Positions 17,543 through 28,000 of a DNA stretch of 64,000 nucleotides are shown in pieces. The stretch is taken from contig NZ_JAAHGH010000002.1 of the NCBI RefSeq assembly GCF_010672525.1, positions 582,228-646,227 on the forward strand, read 5' to 3'. The DNA is from Okeania sp. SIO2B3 (GTDB lineage: Bacteria > Cyanobacteriota > Cyanobacteriia > Cyanobacteriales > Microcoleaceae). The notes below the pieces were generated by a model that did no database searches, had not been told where the DNA came from, and saw only the letters and a list, made by a program, of their open reading frames with translations. Made by a program: the position numbers and the translations under genes. Numbering within the stretch: position 1 is the stretch's first letter; each line of letters opens with the position of its first letter.

Positions 17543-18871
17543 ATGAACTATCAAGAATCAGAACTACAAGCAAAAATTCGTCAACAATTTGATGTAGTAA
17601 CTTATCCTAGAATACCTGTAGAAAAATCTCCTAAAGATGGCTATGAATTACTTTATATTCATAATCTAGTTACACCATATTATCTGAGAAATCAAAAAGT
17701 AATAGAAACTGAAGGTAAAGTAATTTTAGATGCCGGATGTGGCAGTGGTTACAAAGCATTAGTATTAGCAGAAGCAAATCCAGGAGCGAAAATAGTTGGC
17801 ATTGATATTTCTGAAAAATCTGTAGAATTAGCTCGTCAACGTCTGCAATATCATGGTTTTGAAAATGCCGAATTTCATGTATTGCTCATAGAAGAATTGC
17901 CAAATTTAGGTTTAGAATTTGACTATATTAATTGTGATGAAGTGCTTTATTTATTGCCAGATATAGTGATTGGTTTACAGGCAATGAAATCTGTTTTAAA
18001 ACCTGATGGAATTATTAGAACAAATCTCCATAGTTCTCTACAGCGACATAACTATTTTAAAGTTCAAGAAGTTTTTCAAATGATGGGATTAATGAATGAA
18101 AATCCTGGAGAAATGGAGATGGAAATTGCGCGAGAAACTCTTGCAGCTTTAAAAGATTCAATCATACTTAAACGACAAGTTTGGAAGCCAGAAAGGGCAC
18201 AATATGAAGAATGGATGCTGAGTAATTATTTATTACTGGGAGATAAAGGTTTTACTATCCCTGAAGTTTTTACTGCTCTGAAAAATGCTGATTTAGAGTT
18301 TATTAGTATGGTTAATTGGCGGCATTGGGAAGTAATAGATTTATTCAAAAATGAAGATGATTTGCCAGCTTTTTTAGGAATGAGTTTGCCAGAAATTTCT
18401 GTGGAGGAGCGACTACATTTATTTGAGTTATTACAACCTGTACACCGTTTACTGGACTTTTGGTGTGGCCATCCTCAACAAAGCCAGTCTTTTTTGCCTG
18501 TTTCAGAATGGACTGACTCTGACTGGCAAAAGGCCAAAGTGCAGCTACATCCTCAGCTGCGAAACTCTCAAGCTAGAGAGGATTTGATTAACTGTATCAA
18601 TAACCATAAACCTTTTGAAATTAGCAGTTATATTAAATTGCCCGCCTGGATACCTATTCATATAGATAGTAGTATTGCTATTTGTCTGCTTCCTTTATTT
18701 GATGGTGTTTCTACTATTGAGTCTTTGGTGGAAAGGTGGATGAAGATTAGGCCATTAGACCCTATTACTCTGGAAACTGTAAGTCAGGAGAGAGGTTGGG
18801 AAGAAGTTAAGGAATTGTTGGATACTCTAGACCCATTTCTGTATGTGCTTTTGGAACGTTATATGGCCTGA
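17543..18871 (+). CDS. Class I SAM-dependent methyltransferase with long C-terminal region
   Basis: 442 residues. The SAM-binding motif I is ILDAGCGSGYKALVLAE (61-77), followed by the acidic motif II residue in IVGIDISEKSVELARQRL and by INCDEVLYLLPDI. Residues 1-55 form an N-terminal lead (QIRQQFDVVTYPRIPVEKSP) seen in other cyanobacterial methyltransferases. Residues about 230-442 have no clear family; their end (FDGVSTIESLVERWM ... EEVKELLDTLDPFLYVLLE) looks like a helical winged domain. The substrate is unknown. It lies upstream of pilA but is separated by a 220-bp spacer with a MITE-like repeat, so cotranscription is uncertain. Confidence 0.8.
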   Translation: MNYQESELQAKIRQQFDVVTYPRIPVEKSPKDGYELLYIHNLVTPYYLRNQKVIETEGKVILDAGCGSGYKALVLAEANPGAKIVGIDISEKSVELARQRLQYHGFENAEFHVLLIEELPNLGLEFDYINCDEVLYLLPDIVIGLQAMKSVLKPDGIIRTNLHSSLQRHNYFKVQEVFQMMGLMNENPGEMEMEIARETLAALKDSIILKRQVWKPERAQYEEWMLSNYLLLGDKGFTIPEVFTALKNADLEFISMVNWRHWEVIDLFKNEDDLPAFLGMSLPEISVEERLHLFELLQPVHRLLDFWCGHPQQSQSFLPVSEWTDSDWQKAKVQLHPQLRNSQAREDLINCINNHKPFEISSYIKLPAWIPIHIDSSIAICLLPLFDGVSTIESLVERWMKIRPLDPITLETVSQERGWEEVKELLDTLDPFLYVLLERYMA

Positions 18872-18879
18872 AGTAGTTA

Positions 18880-18989
18880 GTAGGTTGGGTAGAACGATAG
18901 TGAAACCCAACAAACTTCAATGGTGTTGGGTTAATTGGTGTTGGGTTACTCCTACGGAAAAGCAAGCTACGTCCCTCAACCCAAGCTAC
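18880..18989. repeat. GTAGGTTGGGT inverted-repeat element with small internal insert
   Basis: The left arm GTAGGTTGGGT ... AACCCAACA faces the right arm TGTTGGGTT ... CAACCCAAGCTAC, a hairpin-type repeat found in many cyanobacteria. The right arm is interrupted by TCCTACGGAAAAGCAAGCTA (about 18949-18968), resembling the small dispersed palindromic repeats seen elsewhere in the window. Confidence 0.55.
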
Positions 18990-19091
18990 TGCTGAAAAAA
19001 AATTTCTAGGGAATGATATGAAATTTGGGAAAGGTGGGTAAGTTAGATTCAGGAGATAAATTTTATTTGTCCAATTTTTATAGGAGAAAAA

Positions 19092-19601
19092 ATGAAAACT
19101 GAATTTAAGGCCAAATTCCTACAGCACGTTGCTAGGAAGAAAAAAGAAGAGGGTTTTACCCTGATTGAATTGTTGGTGGTTATCATCATTATCGGAATTT
19201 TGTCTGCTATTGCACTGCCTTCTTTCTTGAGCCAAGCGAACAAAGCCAAACAAGCAGAAGCTAAACAATACATTGCTTCTATCAATAAGGGACACCAAAC
19301 GTACTATGCAATCAATACTCAGTTCGGTCCCAACATTGAGTCATTAGGGATTGGTATCAAGACTGAAACTGCTAACTACAGTTACACTACAACAAACGCA
19401 GTAGGAAATCAGGCCACTTCTGATGCTAACCCAGCGCCGGGCTTGAAAAGATATGGTGGTGCTGTAGTTCTAGTGGCTCAGGCAGGTACGGGAGATAAAA
19501 CTACAGAAACTTCTCTGTGTGAGAGTCTAGTTGCAAACTTTGGTACTCTTTTCGCCGAGACAGACTGTAGTGGTAACGACTGGAAAGATTCTGGTGCATA
19601 A
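19092..19601 (+). CDS. pilA: Type IV pilin (PilA-like)
   Basis: A 169-residue class III prepilin. The leader is 21 residues and basic, ending EEG, with prepilin-peptidase cleavage before FTLIELLVVIIIIGILSAIA; the conserved glutamate is residue 5 of the mature protein (E26). The hydrophobic helix (22-45) drives assembly. C143 and C159 near the C-terminus probably form the D-loop disulfide. It is preceded by a strong site, AGGAG, eight bases before the ATG, and followed by a rho-independent terminator, so it forms its own short transcript. Type IV pili drive twitching or gliding and DNA uptake. The next gene is an OGT-like glycosyltransferase. Confidence 0.9.
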   Translation: MKTEFKAKFLQHVARKKKEEGFTLIELLVVIIIIGILSAIALPSFLSQANKAKQAEAKQYIASINKGHQTYYAINTQFGPNIESLGIGIKTETANYSYTTTNAVGNQATSDANPAPGLKRYGGAVVLVAQAGTGDKTTETSLCESLVANFGTLFAETDCSGNDWKDSGA

Positions 19602-19645
19602 TAGCTTGGGAAAAAATTTGGTAGTATATCTTAGCTAAATCAAAA

Positions 19646-19677
19646 AGGTAGCGTTTTTTGAACGCTACCTAATTTTT
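19646..19677 (+). terminator. Rho-independent terminator after pilA
   Basis: The stem AGGTAGCGTT / AACGCTACCT (19646-19655 and 19661-19670) has a 5-base loop and is followed by AATTTTTA. The T-run ends right at the first ATG of the next frame (19678), so most pilA transcripts should stop before the glycosyltransferase. Confidence 0.9.
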
Positions 19678-19701
19678 ATGTTTATTGGCGGAAATTATCC
19701 A

Positions 19702-21948
19702 ATGATATCTGATCCTCACAACTTACCCACTTCCTCTGTAGCTCTGCAACACGAAGCTAATGAGTGCCTCCTCAGCGGAGACTATGCTCAAGCAATAAGT
19801 ATTTATGAAGAAGCAATACAAGCACAACCAGAATGTAAACCCAACTATTGGTATTTGGGGCTGAGTCTGCTGTTGCAGGGGCAAGAAACTGAAGCTCAGA
19901 CAACCTGGCTATTTGCAATGGCAGATGGTGACTCAGAAGAAATAGAACGTTGGACATCAGAACTAGCAGAGGTATTGCAAGCTGAGGGCGATCGGCAAGA
20001 AAATTTAAGCAATTACTCTGTTGCCTGGGCTATCCGTCAGCATTTACGGGAGATAGCTCCAACTAATATTAATAACCTATTACATCTACTTTTGCTCTCC
20101 ATAAAACTAGAGATGAATATCCGCGAAATATTGACATCTCTAGAACTAATAGAAATGTTGCAAGCAGAGGAGATAAATGCAGAACTAGATTCAGATTTGT
20201 TATTAACAGTTTTACGGAAAACTTTCAGTTACGCACCAATAGAGCCATTATCCTTAGAATTGACCGCCGCTTGTGTTTCTCATGTAGATGAACCCCCAAG
20301 ATTAGTATCAATTCTACTGCCATTAGTATATGAAATAGCCTACTCTTTTAAAGCTCCCGAACTGGCAACTAAATTTTGTAAGTTAGGTTTAAGGGTAGAT
20401 CCTCAAAACTTAGAACTCCTCAGAGCATTAGCTTCTTTTTACATATACGCTGGCGAACACGCAAAAGCTATAGAAACAGCTAAGTTGTGTTACTCTCTTG
20501 TAGAAGAACTGCCAGAGAAAATTTATAATAGTTATTTGCTGCTTAAAGGAATAATGAGCGCTGGTAGTTATGAGGAAGAAGTTTCTTTATCGTTCAAACA
20601 ACACGAATTACTGATAAAATCCTTAATTGAGCAACAACCAATAGGACTTCACAACTCTACCGTTCTTCGCTTATATAGTGCCGGATATTTTTTTCCTTAT
20701 TTTCGGGATAAAGCTGAGACTAATCTCAGACTTCGCAATCAAATTGCTCGTGTCTGTCAAGCAAATATAGAAGCAGAAAAAAGAGAGAAAGTAGAGCGCT
20801 ATCGTCACAAACTATTATCAATCAAAAGCACTGCATCCTTAACTAAGCGACTGAAAATTGGATATGTTTCCCATTGCTTGAGAAGACATTCAGTAGGTTG
20901 GTTAACTCGTTGGATTTTTCAATATCACAACCGCGAGAAATTTGAAATTCATGCTTATTTAATCAACTCTCTGCGTCAAACTGACCATTTGCAAGAGTGG
21001 TATTTAAAGAAAGCCGATGTTGCATATCAAGGAGGGCTAAAAAGTCAGAATGAAATAGCCGAACAAATTAATCAGGATGAAATTGATATTTTAATAGACT
21101 TAGATAGTATTACTCTGACTAATTCCTGTGAGATAATGGCACTGAAAGCAGCAGCAATTCAGGTGAGTTGGCTGGGATGGGATGCTTCGGGAATACCAAC
21201 TATAGATTATTTTATTGCTGACCCCTATGTTTTACCAGAGTCTGCACAAGATTACTATCAAGAAACTATTTGGAGACTGCCTCAAACCTATATTGCTATT
21301 AATGGTTTTGAAGTAGATGTGCCGACTTTGCGACGGGAAGATTTAGAAATTCCTGGGGATGCAGTGGTTTATTTCAGCACTCAGAGGGGTTTCAAACATC
21401 ATCCTCAAACTACAAGATGGCAAATGAAAATTATCAAGGAAGTGCCAAATAGTTTTTTCTTGATTAAAAGTTTTGGGGATAAGGAATCTCTCAACGATGC
21501 CATTATTGAAATTGCAGAACAAGAAGGTGTAAGTATGGACCGCCTACGATTTTTACCAGAAGTACCATCATCAGAAATTCATCGAGCTAATTTGGGTATT
21601 GCAGACATTGTTTTAGATACTTATCCATACAATGGAGCGACAACAACATTAGAAACTCTGTGGATGTGCATTCCTATGGTAACGCGGGTTGGTCAACAAT
21701 TCGCTGCCCGTAATAGTTATACAATGATGATGAATGCTGGCATTACTGAAGGTATTGCTTGGAGTGATGAAGAATATGTAGAGTGGGGAATTAGATTAGG
21801 GAAAGATGAAAAGTTGCGTCAGGAGATATCTTGGAAGTTGCGCAAGTCAAGACAAACTGCTCCATTGTGGAATGCTAAACAGTTTACCCGGGAAATGGAG
21901 AAAGCTTACGAGCAAATGTGGCAGAGGTATATTGAGGGTGGGAGTTGA
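19702..21948 (+). CDS. OGT/SPINDLY-type (GT41) TPR glycosyltransferase
   Basis: The start at 19702 is chosen because GGCGGA lies nine bases upstream and the ATG at 19678 abuts the pilin terminator; the product is 748 residues. The N-terminal half is helical repeats (TPR-like, e.g. AQAISIYEEAIQAQPE). From about 380 comes the OGT catalytic region: RLKIGYVSHCLRRHSVG, IQVSWLGWDASGIPTIDYFIAD, RLRFLPEVPSSEIHRANLG, then the nucleotide-sugar-binding DTYPYNGATTTLETLWM and RVGQQFAARNSY. These enzymes transfer GlcNAc or fucose from nucleotide sugars to Ser/Thr of proteins. In Nostoc punctiforme an OGT-like gene (ogtA) is required for motility and PilA accumulation; the position next to pilA suggests a similar job here. 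It converges on the 22-36 kb operon. Confidence 0.88.
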   Translation: MISDPHNLPTSSVALQHEANECLLSGDYAQAISIYEEAIQAQPECKPNYWYLGLSLLLQGQETEAQTTWLFAMADGDSEEIERWTSELAEVLQAEGDRQENLSNYSVAWAIRQHLREIAPTNINNLLHLLLLSIKLEMNIREILTSLELIEMLQAEEINAELDSDLLLTVLRKTFSYAPIEPLSLELTAACVSHVDEPPRLVSILLPLVYEIAYSFKAPELATKFCKLGLRVDPQNLELLRALASFYIYAGEHAKAIETAKLCYSLVEELPEKIYNSYLLLKGIMSAGSYEEEVSLSFKQHELLIKSLIEQQPIGLHNSTVLRLYSAGYFFPYFRDKAETNLRLRNQIARVCQANIEAEKREKVERYRHKLLSIKSTASLTKRLKIGYVSHCLRRHSVGWLTRWIFQYHNREKFEIHAYLINSLRQTDHLQEWYLKKADVAYQGGLKSQNEIAEQINQDEIDILIDLDSITLTNSCEIMALKAAAIQVSWLGWDASGIPTIDYFIADPYVLPESAQDYYQETIWRLPQTYIAINGFEVDVPTLRREDLEIPGDAVVYFSTQRGFKHHPQTTRWQMKIIKEVPNSFFLIKSFGDKESLNDAIIEIAEQEGVSMDRLRFLPEVPSSEIHRANLGIADIVLDTYPYNGATTTLETLWMCIPMVTRVGQQFAARNSYTMMMNAGITEGIAWSDEEYVEWGIRLGKDEKLRQEISWKLRKSRQTAPLWNAKQFTREMEKAYEQMWQRYIEGGS

Positions 21949-22055
21949 TGATTTTTGATGTTATTGCTAGGGGATATGGTTTAAAAGTAGTGGTGCGTCT
22001 AAAATTAGAATGTGGCTAAATCCAAACTAATACCTTTCCCCTAACTCCTATCCTT

Positions 22056-25046
22056 TTAATTTGAAGTTTTATGTAAGAAATTTTTTAATTGAATTAGGGG
22101 GATTGTATCTGCTTTAACTTTAGCTATTGCTTCTGTATTCTCATTTTCCAATACAATTCTACCCCGAACACAACTCAATAGGCTTTCCCACTGCATTTGA
22201 CTCAACTTTCCAATCAGTGAAATTTCTGGCCCCTCTTCGACATCTAAATCTTCTTCCATAAGTAGATTCATTACTATGCTAGATAATACCATATCTGCAT
22301 CTTCCTCTGAAATATTAGTAGTATCAATTACAAGAGTTATTTGAGCTTTATCTGGATTGGAAGCAATCACTTTGAGTACCATCTCTAAATCTTGATAGAG
22401 ATATTTTTTAGACTGACTCCAGTCTGGAAAAAGAATAAAATTAATGTTTCTCAATCTTAAATTTTCACGGAAAATTATTTCATTAAACTGAGGATATTTT
22501 TTTTCAATATTTGCAAATTCTACAATCTTAGATAAAGCATTAATATCGACTAAAATATCTTCTGCTACAGGATGTTTTTGCTGATTAGGAATTTTATCGC
22601 CTATTAAGTAGTAGTATTCTAGATCTACTTGATTGGCAATTACCCAAAAACAACCATTAACATAATTAGGGCTAAATATTTCTACTACTTTAGTTCCTGG
22701 ACAACAGAAAACAAGATTAGTTAATCCAGCACCATGAGGAGCAACTACAACTTCAGCAGCAGCCATAAAAGATATCTGCTCCCTAAAAGAAATTGACTCG
22801 AAAATCACAGTTTCAAATCCATATTCTCTTAAAAAGTTTACCACCTCATCTTCATTGATAATTCTACGAGATACTGCTAATTTTCTACTAATATATAACC
22901 GTTTTGGTCTTGCTTCTTCTTCAAATTTTGCATAGTTTAAAAACTCCCTTCTCAGGAAATCGCAAACCCATTTAGGTATTCTTGTACTACCTGACAAAGA
23001 AGGAACAATTAGATTTTTTGCTTGAATATGAGGAAAATTAGAACTTTCAATAATTTTTTCTTCGGGAATACCTAGAAGTCTAAGAGTTTCTTTTTGAAAA
23101 GTATCAATACAACTATTAACAACAAATTTGTCAATATTATGAAAAGGTATTTCAGCAGCACGAATTAACTCAAACCGAGATACTAAATCAAAAATCCAGT
23201 GGTAGTAAGACTCCACACCTCGTACAGAAAGAAAAGCAACAGTTCCATCAATATAACTAACAGGTAGTAACTTATCTGAAGATGCAATTAAAGTAAAACT
23301 GCCTGTCGATATATCCTTTAAAACTTGACGGTCTGGAGTAATAATTGCACTGGTAAAAAAATCTGCCCAAGCTCGTCCATTAGAAATAATCGCAACAAAA
23401 GTCGGTGGACATTTTATTCTTTTCTCTCTTAAGTTTGGGTGAACGTTTTCATCGGGAGTTTTTGCCGAAGATAAATAAGAATCTTTTTGAAGCTTTTGAG
23501 ATAAATTAATAATTTCTACTAAAGGATGGTCTAATGTAGAATTTATTGACCAATTAGCATTAGTTCGATCAAACTCAACTAAAACATTAGTTGACAGACA
23601 AACTGTAAAACAAGTATTTGCCTCATCTAACCTACCTTTTTTTCTTAAAATTTGCCCTAAACTAATATAAGTGTTCTTAGAGTTTGGTTTAATTTTTAGT
23701 GCCTGGATATAATAATTTATCGCTTCATCTAACTTTCCTTTTTGTGCTAGAATATTTCCTAAATTTTGATAAATTTTGGGGTCATCTAATTGTAGTTCCA
23801 GAGCTTTTTGATAAGAAGCGATCACCTCATCTAACTTTCCCCTTTCTCCCAATACATTACCTAAGTCTCGATGGAATTCAGGTCCGACTAAATTAGGTTT
23901 AAGTTCCAAGGCTTTTTGCCAGCATGGCAAAGCTTCCTCCAACTTATTTTCCTCATTCAATGCGTGTCCTAAATTCCAGTAGGCGGTCGCTAATTCTGGG
24001 TCGAGAGCGATCGCCTCTTCGCAACTACTCTTAGCATCATCTAACTTTCCTTGCTTGAAGTAAATGCTACCTAAACTAGCATGAACTGCGGCTAGATCAG
24101 GTTGAATTTCTAATGCTTGGGAATAGGAAGCGATCGCCTCATCAAAATTTCCCAGTATTTGCAAAGCATTTCCCATCGTTAGGTACGCAGTTGTCAAATT
24201 CGGTTTCATTTCGATCGCTTGCTTGCTTGTCGCGATCGCTTCTTTGAACTGACCTTTATTATAAAAGATAGTTGCCTGTTTACAAAGGGCGTGTGCTTCA
24301 GAATATCGATCTTCAATATAAGCTATTAAATTTTCTCTATAGTTTTTTAGGCTTGCAGTCATTAGTTCTGTTTGTTCTTTCTTAATATAGGTTTTATTTT
24401 TTCTAAATCTTCCTGACTCTTTCACAAACACCATATCGCATTGCCAGAGAGCATTGTCTAAAGGTCGCCACGACAAATTCACAATGTCATAGATAACAAA
24501 TCCTTGAGCTTTCATACATTCAATAACATTAAAAATCTGAGTGAACAGACCAACTTCCACAATTACATATTCTGTTTCCCACAGCATTCTAGTTGCACCC
24601 GCCATAACATCAGTTTCACTGCCATCCACATCAACCTTAATTAAGTATGGCGGTTCTAATTCTTTCTCTTCACATATCCAATCTAGTGTTATTCCATCTA
24701 TAGTTCTACGATAAAAGTTTTCTTCGCTGCTTGAGACTAGATCGGATACGGAAGAATGTACTAAATTAGGATCAACATTAATAGTAAATAAGCCTAACTC
24801 TTTAGTAGCAGCAGCAATAAGATACTCTGCATTATTAAGATTTTTACAAATCTTAGCAAGATAGGGTTCATTTTCCCGAATGGGTTCAATTAAAATATGC
24901 CGAGAATTGGGAAAAATCTCATATAAACAGAAAGTACCTAGAGCCGCACCCACATCAATAACCGTTTTAGGTTCAAAGCCCAACTGTTTAATCTGTATTA
25001 ATCCGCCTTCCATAGAGCCTCTATAAATTTTTTGATCTACCATCAT
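22056..25046 (-). CDS. FkbM methyltransferase - TPR - GT61 glycosyltransferase fusion with unnamed C-terminal domain
   Basis: 996 residues; GGGAGAAAT precedes the ATG at 25046. Domains: FkbM-type SAM methyltransferase at 1-205 (TVIDVGAALGTFCLYE, PYLIKVDVDGSETDVMAG); about seven TPRs at 236-492 (e.g. AIASYSQALEIQPDLAAVHA); a GT61 (DUF563) glycosyltransferase at 536-800 (VESYYHWIFDLVSRFELI, later VVAPHGAGLTNLVFCCPG); and at 868-996 a domain beginning FILFPDWSQSKKYLYQDLE and ending near TIPLIQL, shared with the next upstream gene. Last gene of the seven-gene operon, 46 bp after the 2280-residue gene. Probably adds and methylates sugars of a surface glycan; the exact substrates are unknown. Confidence 0.85.
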   Translation of the reverse strand: MMVDQKIYRGSMEGGLIQIKQLGFEPKTVIDVGAALGTFCLYEIFPNSRHILIEPIRENEPYLAKICKNLNNAEYLIAAATKELGLFTINVDPNLVHSSVSDLVSSSEENFYRRTIDGITLDWICEEKELEPPYLIKVDVDGSETDVMAGATRMLWETEYVIVEVGLFTQIFNVIECMKAQGFVIYDIVNLSWRPLDNALWQCDMVFVKESGRFRKNKTYIKKEQTELMTASLKNYRENLIAYIEDRYSEAHALCKQATIFYNKGQFKEAIATSKQAIEMKPNLTTAYLTMGNALQILGNFDEAIASYSQALEIQPDLAAVHASLGSIYFKQGKLDDAKSSCEEAIALDPELATAYWNLGHALNEENKLEEALPCWQKALELKPNLVGPEFHRDLGNVLGERGKLDEVIASYQKALELQLDDPKIYQNLGNILAQKGKLDEAINYYIQALKIKPNSKNTYISLGQILRKKGRLDEANTCFTVCLSTNVLVEFDRTNANWSINSTLDHPLVEIINLSQKLQKDSYLSSAKTPDENVHPNLREKRIKCPPTFVAIISNGRAWADFFTSAIITPDRQVLKDISTGSFTLIASSDKLLPVSYIDGTVAFLSVRGVESYYHWIFDLVSRFELIRAAEIPFHNIDKFVVNSCIDTFQKETLRLLGIPEEKIIESSNFPHIQAKNLIVPSLSGSTRIPKWVCDFLRREFLNYAKFEEEARPKRLYISRKLAVSRRIINEDEVVNFLREYGFETVIFESISFREQISFMAAAEVVVAPHGAGLTNLVFCCPGTKVVEIFSPNYVNGCFWVIANQVDLEYYYLIGDKIPNQQKHPVAEDILVDINALSKIVEFANIEKKYPQFNEIIFRENLRLRNINFILFPDWSQSKKYLYQDLEMVLKVIASNPDKAQITLVIDTTNISEEDADMVLSSIVMNLLMEEDLDVEEGPEISLIGKLSQMQWESLLSCVRGRIVLENENTEAIAKVKADTIPLIQLKNFLHKTSN

Positions 25047-25092
25047 ATTTCTCCCATATCTATAAACATTTTTTAACTACTGAAATATATAT

Positions 25093-28000
25093 TTAGTGCA
25101 CCTGAAAAATTGGAACATCATAAGCGACTAATTTAGCGATCGCTTCCTCATTTTCGCACTCCAAAGCAATTTTACCCTTAACCAAAGTCAAAAGAGCCTC
25201 CCACTGAATTTGACTCAACTCGCCAACCAGAGAAATATCTGGTCCTTCCTCCACATCTAACTCCTCTTCCATCATCAGATTCATCACAATGCTAGATAAA
25301 GCCATATCTGCATCTTCCTGAGAAATGTTGGTAGTATCCACTAAAAGCTTCATCCTACCTTTATCTGGACGAGAGGCGATCGCTGTTAACACCCTGGCAA
25401 AATCCTTGTAAAGCTCTTCCTCCTCGCAACTCCAATCTGGGAAGATAATTAAATTAATATCCCTCAACCGCAAACTTTTCCGGATGGCATCTACCATATA
25501 ACCTTGAAACAGTTCTTTAAACACTGTTCCTATTTTTGCCGAATAAACTTGACTATCCAAAAATGCAGGATTAGCTTGCATCTTCTGCTTAATTTCGCTT
25601 TTCTTTTGTTGACGTAACTCCGCATTAGTTCCTAAGGCAACTGCTAAATCTATGTAAAACTCTTCACTATCGGCAACTAGATCGGAAACATCAAGCGATC
25701 GCAATATTGCACCACCCATCGCACCTCGGAAACAACTGCCTTGTCTGGAAATTATTGGCATTCCCACTTCTAAAGGTTCTATCAAAGAGCTAGTACCGGA
25801 AAAAGGATAAGAGTCCAAATAGACATCAGCTATTTTCAAATATTGCTTAACATCATGCCGATTTAATAACGGTTCAGGGTCTAGAACGATTAAACGATTA
25901 GCGACGATTCCATGTTGGGAAAACCGATTATTTACCTGCTCCAAAAACGCTTTCTTGGGATAAGCATTCGACCAATTTGGCCCAAAGGGCATCAACAGCA
26001 ACACAGAGTTAGGTACGGCAGCAATAATTTTTGCCCATGTTTCCATCACTTCTGGGATAATTTTAAAGAAATTCGCACCAGAAATAAAAATCACGCTATC
26101 TTCGGAAATTCCCAAACTTTCGCGATTGACTTTAACCCTTGCCTCTTCTGTTTCTACTCCGTAACTAAAACAATGAGCAGTTCCCTCTAATTTTACCAAT
26201 TGCTCTTGATAGTGCTGTTGTGCCTTTTCCATGGGGTCTGTAAGTTCGCCGGAAATGTAATAATCGATATTGTGCATTCCTGTAGTTACCACCGAAGCGA
26301 CGCTAGTAACTTGTACCCTTGCCAGTCGATGTAATGCTAACAGACAAATTTGATTGGTAACAGCTGTGACATTTGTGCCGATAAACAGGATATCTAGATC
26401 GTCAGCGCGAATAGTATTTACTTGCTCTTTTAAATTTTGAGGCAGTTTAGTAAAAAAGTTAGCACAACCACGGCAATATTGCTCTAGGGAACGGTCTGTC
26501 TGTTTTAGAGAGTACAATACGACTTCATATTCCCTGCTGATATACTCGTAAACTGGAAGGGATGCAAAAGTTTCTGCTGTTGGCTCAAAGTGTGTGGCTA
26601 AAATACCGAGACGAATCTTTTTGCGATTTCCTCTTTCTGGGAATTCATAATCTATTTGATGAACTTGCCGTTTCAGTGTCGATTCTATAATTTCGGCACG
26701 CTTGACATAAATATCTTTGAGGTTGCCAGAGTTAAAGTAAAGGGGAATAAAATTAGCATTTTGGCTAAACTCATTAGCTACCTTTTGCCAAATAGTTGAG
26801 TTAGGGTTGCTAAATATGAAGGAGTGCAAGCTATCTACTAACTCCTGGAGATAGGAATAGTATTGATCTGCTTGCCCTCTTTCTGAATACAGAATAGGAG
26901 ACTCTAGCAGAAATTTGAGGTAGTCGTCAAACAGCCATTGGGGGATTTTAGTCAAGTCATATTCTAATGGCAATTGCTCTGGACGACGGTAAAGCATTGC
27001 TGTCAAGAAATATTGGATAACTTTCGGTTTGTCAAAAACTTCTTTGAGGTTAATTAAGATTTCTGCAACAAAGCTTTGTTCGCTATTAGTAAGGGGTTCG
27101 TTTTTGATACCGCTTTTCAGTAGATGTTGATGAGTTTGACCTAAAGTTCCCAAATAGGCAGTTACCAATTCATCTGTCGGTAAACTCAGCCACAGCTCGG
27201 CGATTTGTTTTCTCGCTAGACGCAAATTAGCAAGTGCGAAGCGATCGCTAGGCTCTTTCTGATAGTTGCTAATTAAACGAGGTAATCCCGAAAGCAAATC
27301 TTGAATGTCGGGCGCTAAACTCAGTTCTGTCATAATTGTTTTGTTATCGTCGCTTAATAAGTTTAAAGAAATATTGCGTTCTCGTAAGATTTGCTCTGCT
27401 TGCTTGACTTCTTCTTCGGCGTACAGTTGAGAATGAAGTTTAATTATCTTGGCAATATGCACTGAAAAAGCATTTTTGTCGTTATAAAGAGTTTGGTTTC
27501 TCGCTCCAGAAGCGTGCTGTCGGTAGTAAAGATATGGTTTCGCCAAACGATAGCCCTGCCATCCTTGTTCGTAAGCAGATATCCAAAATTCCCAGTCTTC
27601 CAATCCTTGCTCCATGACTTTCTTAAAGCCGCCTACGCGATGGTAAACTTCTTTTCTGACCAGAGAAGTGACTGCTGCCTGATTATTTCTTAAAAAGACT
27701 TCTGGAATAAACTCTTGTCTTTCGACAATTTCGTTACTGACTCCAAAATACTGAGCGTCAGTATAAACAAAACCAACATCAGGTTTTTCCTGCAATAGCT
27801 TCATTGTTTCTGCGAGAAAATTAGGGTGAATTGTATCGTCTGCATCTAAAAATAAAATGTATTTACCTGATGACTTGATCGCTCCTGCATTTCTGGAATC
27901 ACCTACCCCACTATTAGCTTTTTCTAATAACCGAATATTGCGATCGGGATATAACTCAATCAAAGACCTCGCTACTTCGCTAGTATTGTCGGAGCTGCCG

